From positions 1 to 5,461 of the forward strand of contig CAYOPG010000115.1 of the NCBI GenBank assembly GCA_964405775.1: a stretch of 5,461 nucleotides of DNA, in the 5' to 3' direction. Below the pieces are notes generated by a model, which was given only the letters and a program-made list of their open reading frames with translations, did not search any database and was not told the DNA's origin. Shown in pieces: positions 1 through 5,275 of the stretch. Position 1 is the stretch's first letter; every line of letters begins with the position of its first letter. Source of the DNA: JAAZFF01 sp964405775. GTDB taxonomy: Bacteria > Verrucomicrobiota > Kiritimatiellia > RFP12 > UBA3636. Position numbers and translations under genes: made by a program.

Positions 1-4
1 GAAG

Positions 5-52
5 TCACTTCCACACTTGCAATAGTGTGGAAGTGATATTCTCATAAGAATA
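5..52. repeat. Strong hairpin at left edge, possible terminator
   Basis: Positions 5-17 and 24-36 form a perfect 13-bp inverted repeat around a 6-base loop (TGCAAT). A second small hairpin with a 6-bp stem (37-42 with 47-52) follows directly. The first hairpin lies downstream of the transporter gene on the minus strand, so it could end that transcript or a transcript converging from the left. The bases after the stem on the minus strand (CTTC, then the window ends) are not a clear T-tract, and on the plus strand the following bases are only mildly T-rich. The structure is certain and its role as a terminator is a guess. Nothing gene-like was seen in the AT-rich stretch 53-175. Confidence 0.5.
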
Positions 53-175
53 CGAAGACATCTGCGACTTGCGTGTCCATCATTGCATTACGGCATTTTG
101 TATAACCAGCAACTGGGTGAAGCTTAGTCTAAACAAAAATCTAAATATTTTGTATGAATTGTTACTAGCTAATGA

Positions 176-1073
176 ATGGTCGGATGCTTTGAATCAAGTG
201 ACGCTCAATAGTCTTTCATAGTCTCTCGCAGCATTGATTCTATGGAACCGCGCAAAGCCATGGTAAGCGGAACGGCGAAGAACATGCCGACAGGGCCCAG
301 CACCCACCCCCAGAAGATCAAAGAGACAAGCACGACGACGGGCGAAACGCCGAAGCCGTAACCCATTAAGCGGGGTTCCAGAATGTTGCCGAATAGAGTA
401 TTTACTGCGAGATAAAGCAAGGCAACATAAAACCCCTTTAGGACATTATACTGTAGCACTGCTATCAGTATGGCCGGGAAAGCTGCTATTATAGAGCCTA
501 TCACAGGAACAAAGTTAAGGACGAAAGCCGTTATGCCAAGGAGCATTGGCGAATCGACGCCCAAAAACAACAACCCGACGTATATGCAGATGCCTGTTGC
601 GGTGCTGATCCACGTTTTAATCGTATGGTCGGATGCTTTGAATCAAGTGACGCTCAATAGTCTTTCATAGTCTCTCGCAGCATTGATTCTATGGAACCGC
701 GCAAAGCCATGGTAAGCGGAACGGCGAAGAACATGCCGACAGGGCCCAGCACCCACCCCCAGAAGATCAAAGAGACAAGCACGACGACGGGCGAAACGCC
801 GAAGCCGTAACCCATTAAGCGGGGTTCCAGAATGTTGCCGAATAGAGTATTTACTGCGAGATAAAGCAAGGCAACATAAAACCCCTTTAGGACATTATAC
901 TGTAGCACTGCTATCAGTATGGCCGGGAAAGCTGCTATTATAGAGCCTATCACAGGAACAAAGTTAAGGACGAAAGCCGTTATGCCAAGGAGCATTGGCG
1001 AATCGACGCCCAAAAACAACAACCCGACGTATATGCAGATGCCTGTTGCGGTGCTGATCCACGTTTTAATCGT
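176..1073. repeat. Perfect 449-bp tandem duplication (2 copies)
   Basis: Bases 176-624 are repeated exactly and without a gap at 625-1073. No mismatch was found between the copies. The repeat boundaries are sharp: base 175 (a) differs from base 624 (t), and base 1074 (c) differs from base 625 (a), so there is no microhomology at the junction. The unit holds the last 139 codons and stop codon of the AI-2E-family transporter plus 29 bp of downstream flank. The copy at 625-1073 is joined to the 5' part of the gene, so the full-length gene is intact. The other copy is an orphan 3' fragment. Perfect identity means the event is very recent or is an assembly artefact. Confidence 0.95.
205..624 (-). 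pseudogene. Orphan 3' fragment of AI-2E-family transporter gene
   Basis: This is the second copy of codons 214-352 of the transporter gene at 654-1712, created by the 449-bp tandem duplication. Its frame is open to a TGA at 205-207. Upstream it runs only six extra codons before an in-frame TGA at 643-645, which lies in the duplicated 3' flank of the full-length copy. There is no ATG at its head. The first possible initiator is a TTG at 573 (internal Leu231 of the parent), with no obvious ribosome-binding site. If translated it would give only the C-terminal membrane half of the protein. It is best read as a non-functional remnant that sits in the 3' untranslated part of the operon transcript. 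Confidence 0.85.
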
Positions 1074-1712
1074 CATGTAATGGCGTACATCAAGCACTAT
1101 CTTCGAGAGTTTGTTCCAAAGAGCTGGGGTCATCCAGTGAAGGGACTTGGCCTTGCTTGGCAGCGAAGGCAACTCAACTATTATAAATGATACTATTATG
1201 AGCACGAAAACGCTGTCCTTCAGGAACGAGGTCACCCGCGTCGTGGCACTTCTCATAAGTTCCTGCAACGTCGAAAGATCTACGGCTACGAACGCGGACA
1301 GGGTCTCATAAGACACTTCAAGACCTTGTCCATGCAGCCACAGCACTAGATCTTTAATCCCAGTGTCCAACTCATCCCGATATCGCGGAATATCCTTTGT
1401 AAACTCTATGAAAGCTCTGAAAAAAGCGATGTTTATGCCATACAGGAACAGCAATGCCATAACCACGATCATTAACGTGACTGCAAGCCAGGATGGAAAC
1501 TTCAAGCGTCTAAGCCCGTAATACACCGGGGAGATGACTATGGAGATGAAAAGTATTATCAGCACCTGAGTTAGCATTGGAGCCATACTCTTCATCCCGA
1601 CGATTATCGCAAACACAAGCGCGGTGTTGAGAAGCCAGTGTGTGGTTTTCGTCATTCCAATCTTAGGAGAGCCGTTATCTGTTGCTTTTGTTGAGTTCAT
1701 TTTTCGCCCCAT
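654..1712 (-). CDS. AI-2E (PerM/UPF0118) family membrane transporter
   Basis: This 352-residue integral membrane protein has the usual length and hydrophobic pattern of the AI-2E family (PF01594). Likely membrane segments lie near residues 27-42, 45-64, 75-98, 166-182, 217-235, 237-272, 277-290 and 304-340, with a soluble stretch at about 100-160 between the third and fourth. Family marks are NFVPVIGSIIA (250-260), NILEPRLMGYGFGVSP (293-308) and the Gly-rich GWVLGPVGMFFAVPL (319-333). Members include TqsA, implicated in autoinducer-2 export, and others reported as cation/proton antiporters, so the substrate cannot be named. The start at 1712 is favoured because GGAG sits 5 bases upstream; the alternative ATG at 1700 has a poorer site. 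The gene is last in the uppP-guaA cluster, 29 bp after guaA. Codons 214-352 are inside the 449-bp tandem duplication, but this copy is complete. Confidence 0.88.
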   Translation of the reverse strand: MGRKMNSTKATDNGSPKIGMTKTTHWLLNTALVFAIIVGMKSMAPMLTQVLIILFISIVISPVYYGLRRLKFPSWLAVTLMIVVMALLFLYGINIAFFRAFIEFTKDIPRYRDELDTGIKDLVLWLHGQGLEVSYETLSAFVAVDLSTLQELMRSATTRVTSFLKDSVFVLIIVSFIIVELPSLPSKAKSLHWMTPALWNKLSKIVLDVRHYMTIKTWISTATGICIYVGLLFLGVDSPMLLGITAFVLNFVPVIGSIIAAFPAILIAVLQYNVLKGFYVALLYLAVNTLFGNILEPRLMGYGFGVSPVVVLVSLIFWGWVLGPVGMFFAVPLTMALRGSIESMLRETMKDY

Positions 1713-1742
1713 TTCGTCTCCACGTTGTCCCGCGGTGCTATC

Positions 1743-3077
1743 CTATTCCCATTCTATAGTCGCAGGAGGTTTCGGGCTGAGGTCGTAGCAAACGCGGTTT
1801 ACGTGTGCGACCTCCTTCAGTATTCTGTCCGTAATTTTTTCGAGCAGCGCCCAATCGACACGCTCGGCTGTCGCGCTCATGGCGTCCACGGTGTTCACCG
1901 CGCGCAGTATCACGGGGTATTCGTATGTGCGAGCATTGTCGCGCACCCCGGTAGAGCGAAAATCTGGAATAACAACAAAGTACTGCCATACCGTCTTATC
2001 AAGACCGGCTTTTGCAAACTCCTCGTGCAATATGGCGTCGGCTTCGCGCACCGCCTCAAGTCTTTCGCGAGTTATAACGCCGAGACAACGTACGCCGAGA
2101 CCCGGTCCAGGGAAGGGCTGGCGGAAAACCATCCCGTGCGGGAGCCCAAGTTCCAGACCGCAGGCGCGTACTTCGTCCTTGAAAAGCTGCCGTATGGGCT
2201 CGACGAGCTTAAACTTCAAATCGTCCGGCAAACCACCAACGTTGTGGTGGCTCTTGACCGTCTTGGCGGTCTTCGTGCCACTCTCCACAATGTCAGGGTA
2301 GATCGTCCCCTGCGCCAGAAAATCGATTCCCTGGAGCTTGCGCGCTTGCTCCTCGAAAACTCTTATGAACTCGGCACCGATTACCTTGCGTTTATGTTCC
2401 GGATCCGCCACCCCGTCCAGCTTGGTCAGGAAACGCTCGACGGCATCAACGTATATAAGATTCGCATGAAGATTGTCTCTAAAAACCTCTATCACCTCCT
2501 CGGACTCGCCCTTGCGCATAAGACCGTGGTTTACGTGAACGCAGACTAGCTGATCACCAATTGCCTTTAGCAGCAGTGCGGCTACGACTGAGCTGTCAAC
2601 GCCGCCCGATAAAGCAAGCAGAACCTTGCCATCACCGACTTGCCGGCGGATCAGCTCCACCTGATCGGCAATGAAGTTTTTCATATTCCAGTTTTTCTTG
2701 GCTCCGCATTCATCCAACACAAAAGCATATAGCACCTTCTCCGCCGCGGCATTGTCCTCCGGGAACTCGGCGAGCTTTTTCTGACACTTTGCCGCAGGGT
2801 ATCCGATGGCCATCACGGGAACGCCAGCCTCGTATGCAGCAGCCGATGCTTCGATGGCTTTGCCATCAACGACGTTGTTGACGCCACCGTACATGATTAT
2901 GCCTTTGAGATTTGGCAGAGACTTGAGCTCTTCTTTGGTGATGTCGTGCGGATAGATTTCGCTGTAAACGCCGAGATCCCTGATTGCGCGGGCGAGTGTT
3001 GTGTTCTCCGTGCTCCCCAAATCGAGAATGGCGATCATATCCTGCTTCATTGTATTCATGGTCTTTCCTCTTTTCAT
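1743..3077 (-). CDS. GMP synthase lacking a functional glutaminase domain
   Basis: GuaA converts XMP to GMP using ATP and an amino donor, the last step of guanine nucleotide synthesis. The synthetase half is intact: PP-loop SGGVDSS (157-163), AQGTIYPD (255-262), KSHHNVGGLP (275-284), PFPGPGLG (321-328), and the C-terminal dimerization domain ending in KPPATIEWE. The N-terminal class I amidotransferase domain is reduced to roughly 125 residues instead of about 190-200. The YGGV motif (63-66) and GVPV strand remain. The nucleophile elbow, normally G-V-C-Y-G, reads A-I-G-Y-P (90-94), so Cys is replaced by Gly92, and the segment that carries the catalytic His and Glu (HPE) is absent. Total length is 444 residues against about 525 in E. 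coli. It should therefore use free ammonia or a separate amidotransferase (inference). The first ATG overlaps the upstream stop (ATGA). A second ATG at 3059 has an identical ribosome-binding site through an 18-bp duplication. Confidence 0.93.
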   Translation of the reverse strand: MKRGKTMNTMKQDMIAILDLGSTENTTLARAIRDLGVYSEIYPHDITKEELKSLPNLKGIIMYGGVNNVVDGKAIEASAAAYEAGVPVMAIGYPAAKCQKKLAEFPEDNAAAEKVLYAFVLDECGAKKNWNMKNFIADQVELIRRQVGDGKVLLALSGGVDSSVVAALLLKAIGDQLVCVHVNHGLMRKGESEEVIEVFRDNLHANLIYVDAVERFLTKLDGVADPEHKRKVIGAEFIRVFEEQARKLQGIDFLAQGTIYPDIVESGTKTAKTVKSHHNVGGLPDDLKFKLVEPIRQLFKDEVRACGLELGLPHGMVFRQPFPGPGLGVRCLGVITRERLEAVREADAILHEEFAKAGLDKTVWQYFVVIPDFRSTGVRDNARTYEYPVILRAVNTVDAMSATAERVDWALLEKITDRILKEVAHVNRVCYDLSPKPPATIEWE

Positions 3078-3091
3078 GGTCTTTCCTCTTT
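3055..3091 (-). repeat. 18-bp tandem duplication of the guaA start region
   Basis: The minus-strand unit AAAGAGGAAAGACCATGA occurs twice in a row (3091-3074 and 3073-3056), with one further matching base at 3055. Each copy carries a ribosome-binding site (AGAGGA), about 7-8 bases of spacing, an ATG and the ATGA stop/start overlap sequence. Because 18 is divisible by three, both ATGs (3077 and 3059) are in the guaA frame and the protein can start as MKRGKTMNT or MNT. The upstream adenosyltransferase gene ends at the first ATGA. Removing one unit would restore an equivalent overlap, so the longer N-terminus probably arose by slippage. Confidence 0.9.
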
Positions 3092-3619
3092 GATTTTTTC
3101 GCGACTGTTGATTACGCGTGCTATGGTGAAGAAAAAAAGCGAGAGCCGGTTAATGTAGGTTATGGGCTGTTCAGGCGCACCGTCGGTAGCGCGTGATTCA
3201 TTGAGTGCCACCATTACGCGTTCCGCTCGGCGGCATACCGCTCTGCATACGTGCGCTTGGCATGCCGCCGAGTGGCCGCCCGGTATCACAAAGTGAGTGC
3301 CATGACCAATCTCGGCGTCGAACTCCGCTATCCAGCGCTCTAGATCAGCGGTAGCCACGGTGGTATCCTTCGCAACTTCCGTGGACTGAGCAGCGCCGGA
3401 TTCTACGGCGCACAAAGTGAAAATTGATTTCTGGATCCGAAGCAGCATTTCCGCCATGCCCGTGCAGGACTTCGGGAGTGTGGTAGCGAGCCACCCCGTA
3501 TGGCAACTAAGTTCGTCAAGCTCACCGAGGACGCATATCTCGGGGGAAGCCTTAGAGATCACCCCCCCGCCAGGCCTCGCTGTCGAGCCCCCGTCGCCGC
3601 TGTGCTTATCAACATTCAT
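3074..3619 (-). CDS. PduO-type ATP:cob(I)alamin adenosyltransferase
   Basis: This 181-residue cytoplasmic protein matches the PduO/MMAB family (PF01923), which transfers the adenosyl group of ATP to cob(I)alamin to form coenzyme B12. Visible motifs, in order, are SGDGGST (7-13, ATP-binding N-terminus), LGELDELS (31-38), RIQKSIFTL (61-69), FVIPGGHSAA (110-119), CRRAER (129-134) and YINRLSLFFFTIAR (155-168). The last motif is usually YLNRLSDLLFVLAR, so the usual Asp after RLS is Leu161 here. The usual Arg just before the first DEL motif is also not evident. These changes make it a divergent member. The start at 3619 is chosen because its ATG overlaps the uppP TGA (ATGA); the open frame extends 22 codons further upstream inside uppP. 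Its own stop overlaps the guaA ATG. Adenosylcobalamin would serve mutases, eliminases or class II ribonucleotide reductase encoded elsewhere. Confidence 0.87.
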   Translation of the reverse strand: MNVDKHSGDGGSTARPGGGVISKASPEICVLGELDELSCHTGWLATTLPKSCTGMAEMLLRIQKSIFTLCAVESGAAQSTEVAKDTTVATADLERWIAEFDAEIGHGTHFVIPGGHSAACQAHVCRAVCRRAERVMVALNESRATDGAPEQPITYINRLSLFFFTIARVINSREKIKEERP

Positions 3620-4410
3620 GCCCCGAAAAATATCATTGCGAACACCAAGCCTCCCACTGCGAGGCAATAGACGCCGAACATCCAAAGTTTCCCGCGGTTT
3701 ACTACGCGCACCAAGGCGCCGATCGAAATGCAGCCCGTGACAGCCGCAGCCACAGCCCCCGCAACGTATGCCACAACGGGAATGCCGTTGCCAGCCAACC
3801 CTCCCTTAGTCAAATCTATCAAAAGCGCGCCAGCGATAACTGGAAGCGACATTATAAACGAAAACTCTGCGGCTTGCGCAGGCTCAACTCCCGCTAAACG
3901 GCCAGCCGCGATCGTCGACCCGGAGCGGCTAACCCCGGGGAAAAGCGCAAGAGCCTGCGCAACACCCATCACGAGCGAATCGAACCAATTGAACGGACGT
4001 TTCCGCTCCGGTCTTTTTTCAATTGCAATTGTCAGTAGCAAAATCACACCCGTCACGCAGAGCATCGCCGCAACGGCGAGCGGTTTGTCGTATACCGACT
4101 CCACAAAATCACCGCCAAGCGCGTAGAAAATCCCTGCTGGCAGCATCGACACCAGCACCCAGCCGGCATACAGCCAGGAATTCCGCTGCAACATGAAAAA
4201 ACCTAATAACAGCGCCCAGAGCTTGCTTCGGTAGAAAATCAGCACAGACAAAAGCGTTCCGCCGTGCAGGAAAATCTCGAGTGAAGCTCCCTGAGACTCA
4301 ACTCCGAAAAAATATCCGGCGAGCGCAAGATGCCCCGAGCTGCTGACTGGCAGAAATTCCGTGACCCCTTGAAGGATACCCAACGCAATTATCTTTAGAA
4401 TTTCAACCAT
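3616..4410 (-). CDS. Undecaprenyl-diphosphate phosphatase UppP (BacA)
   Basis: This is a 264-residue polytopic inner-membrane enzyme that removes a phosphate from undecaprenyl diphosphate, recycling the lipid carrier for peptidoglycan and other surface polymers. Overproduction of family members gives bacitracin resistance. Length and both signature motifs are standard: GVTEFLPVSSSGHL (15-28), with the catalytic-region Glu17 and His27, and PGVSRSGSTIAAGRLAG (158-174), with the conserved SRSG arginine. LEIFLHGGTLLSVL (44-57) matches the conserved second helix. The ATG at 4410 is preceded by a modest AAGG about 7 bases away. It is the first gene of the cluster and starts 50 bp after the tRNA-Asp terminator. 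No clear promoter was seen in that gap, so it may depend on a weak unseen promoter or on read-through. Its TGA overlaps the next start. Confidence 0.95.
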   Translation of the reverse strand: MVEILKIIALGILQGVTEFLPVSSSGHLALAGYFFGVESQGASLEIFLHGGTLLSVLIFYRSKLWALLLGFFMLQRNSWLYAGWVLVSMLPAGIFYALGGDFVESVYDKPLAVAAMLCVTGVILLLTIAIEKRPERKRPFNWFDSLVMGVAQALALFPGVSRSGSTIAAGRLAGVEPAQAAEFSFIMSLPVIAGALLIDLTKGGLAGNGIPVVAYVAGAVAAAVTGCISIGALVRVVNRGKLWMFGVYCLAVGGLVFAMIFFGA

Positions 4411-4460
4411 CGTCTAGCCTTAATCTTTTTTCCCGCACAACGCCGTTTCTGGCTTTTACC

Positions 4461-4488
4461 AAAAGAGCCGTCCGGTTACAGACGGCTC
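4461..4488 (-). terminator. Rho-independent terminator after tRNA-Asp
   Basis: On the minus strand GAGCCGTC (4488-4481) pairs with GACGGCTC (4472-4465) across an 8-base loop, giving a perfect 8-bp GC-rich stem followed by TTTT (4464-4461) and then GG. It begins 5 bases after the encoded CCA of the tRNA and would end the tRNA-Asp transcript. The T-tract is short, so leakage into uppP downstream is possible. Confidence 0.8.
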
Positions 4489-4493
4489 CAAAA

Positions 4494-4570
4494 TGGCGGG
4501 AGCGACGAGGCTCGAACTCGCAACCTCCGGATCGACAGTCCGGTGCACTAACCAATTGTGCTACGCCCCC
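4494..4570 (-). tRNA. tRNA-Asp (anticodon GTC)
   Basis: A complete 77-base tRNA folds from this stretch. The acceptor stem GGGGGCG pairs with CGCTCCC (one G-T pair), the D-stem is GCAC/GTGC, and the anticodon stem CCGGA/TCCGG holds the loop CTGTCGA with anticodon GTC. A 5-base variable region follows, then the T-stem GCGAG/CTCGT with loop TTCGAGC, discriminator G73 and an encoded CCA. G73 fits bacterial aspartate tRNAs. The reading is unambiguous. A terminator follows directly and a probable dedicated promoter lies upstream. No partial copy of its 3' end was found elsewhere in the window, so there is no sign that it has served as an integration site here. Confidence 0.97.
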
Positions 4571-4911
4571 ATTTTCTGTACCCCGACTTTGACTGCTCAG
4601 CTTGCGCGTCGCGGCCCTCTATCGGAGAACGGGGGCAATCTATCACATAACGGCTCAGCATTGCAAGTGCTTTTTTCCTGTGCTTTTTCGGCTTTTTTCC
4701 GCAATGTGGCGTGTAGCGGAATTCTAACGTCGTGACTAACCGGCCAACTCAGACCCTTAAGCAGGCTCTGCGCTCTCTTTCTGGAGGTATGGAGACCGCC
4801 GCCCGGCCAGTAGAAACAGAGCGACACACCATCCTGTATCACCGCCCGGGAATCAACGTCAACGCCTTCAATTGGCCTCATGCGGGTAACCATATCGAGT
4901 TCTAGCTCGCA
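4571..4911. other. Intergenic stretch with no supported gene
   Basis: This 341-bp stretch separates the DUF2752 gene from tRNA-Asp. Its left part is occupied by the probable tRNA promoter and leader. Two small opposed open frames overlap in the right part. One is on the minus strand (4893-4597, 98 codons); its tail runs through the A-tracts and promoter, and I do not recognise its product. The other is on the plus strand (GTG at 4732 or ATG at 4789, stop at 4905; 57 or 38 residues) and has rather C-rich third codon positions between about 4790 and 4870. Neither has a good ribosome-binding site or a recognised motif, so neither is annotated as a gene. Confidence 0.5.
4637..4698 (-). promoter_or_regulatory. 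Candidate promoter of tRNA-Asp with phased A-tracts
   Basis: On the minus strand TTGCAA (4666-4661) is followed after 18 bases by TAGATT (4642-4637), each four of six to the sigma-70 consensus. A GC-rich stretch (GCCCCCG) follows, as in discriminators of stringently controlled stable-RNA promoters. Immediately upstream of the -35 are three A-tracts (4671-4676, 4684-4688, 4693-4698) about 10-12 bases apart, close to one helical turn, as in UP elements or curved DNA. Transcription would start near 4630, giving a leader of about 60 bases before the tRNA. The arrangement supports the call, but the hexamers themselves are only moderate matches. Confidence 0.45.
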
Positions 4912-5253
4912 TTAAAGATTGCGGCAGATGAAGTACGTAACCACGACCACCAAAGATATCCAACCCACCAGAGGGGTGCGAGCCCATTCCGGTTTTACCG
5001 ACAGAGCGAGTACTAACGGGGCGGAAACAACAAGCAATGGGTTAAATGCAAACGCCCGTGATATGTTGCCATGCAACAGGGAGTGCAACGCCCTTAGCGC
5101 ACCGCAACCAGGGCAGTACAGACCGCTAACAACGAACAAGGGGCATCGAGGATACAATCCATATTCTGCTGGATTGTATGTGTAGAGAACCCACACGGCA
5201 ACAACAGCGATCAATGATGCTGTTATATAAAAACATCTGGTTTTTTTCGACAT
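4912..5253 (-). CDS. DUF2752 family small membrane protein
   Basis: This 113-residue protein has the hallmarks of the DUF2752 family (PF10825): YPRCPLFVVSGLYCPGCGALRALH (positions 34-57, with Cys37 and the CPGCG cluster at 47-51), then LLHGNISRAFAFNPL (59-73). Three hydrophobic segments lie near residues 9-27, 68-86 and 94-110, so it is probably an integral membrane protein with the cysteine cluster between the first two. The biochemical role of the family is unknown to me; the CPxCG cluster could bind metal or form disulfides, which is inference. The ATG at 5253 lies 22 bp after the stop of the CD225-type gene. No strong ribosome-binding site is near it (GAGGG lies too far upstream), so translation may be coupled to the preceding gene. 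Confidence 0.88.
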   Translation of the reverse strand: MSKKTRCFYITASLIAVVAVWVLYTYNPAEYGLYPRCPLFVVSGLYCPGCGALRALHSLLHGNISRAFAFNPLLVVSAPLVLALSVKPEWARTPLVGWISLVVVVTYFICRNL

Positions 5254-5275
5254 CTATTATTGGAACGCGCCACCC

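Noticed and set aside
470..670. 66-codon plus-strand open frame across the duplication junction
   Set aside because: It is antisense to the transporter fragment and exists only because the duplication joins two frames; no family resemblance.
176..1073. Insertion sequence or other mobile element as the cause of the 449-bp repeat
   Set aside because: The unit is part of a transporter gene with no transposase, terminal inverted repeats or target-site duplication; a simple tandem duplication explains it.
1725..2549. 274-codon plus-strand open frame
   Set aside because: It lies entirely opposite the guaA coding sequence, whose product is unmistakable; it is an antisense shadow.
3620..3685. Upstream 22-codon extension of the adenosyltransferase frame
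   Set aside because: It runs inside uppP and adds residues with no family match. The ATG at 3619 overlaps the uppP stop (ATGA) and puts the GDGGST motif close to the N-terminus, as expected.
4494..4570. tRNA-Asp as an integration (att) site for a mobile element
   Set aside because: No repeat of the tRNA 3' end, integrase or phage-like gene is present in the window.
4597..4893. 98-codon minus-strand open frame between the DUF2752 gene and tRNA-Asp
   Set aside because: Its C-terminal third is the A-tract promoter and tRNA leader, there is no good ribosome-binding site, and no motif is recognised. It is kept only as a possibility in the intergenic entry.
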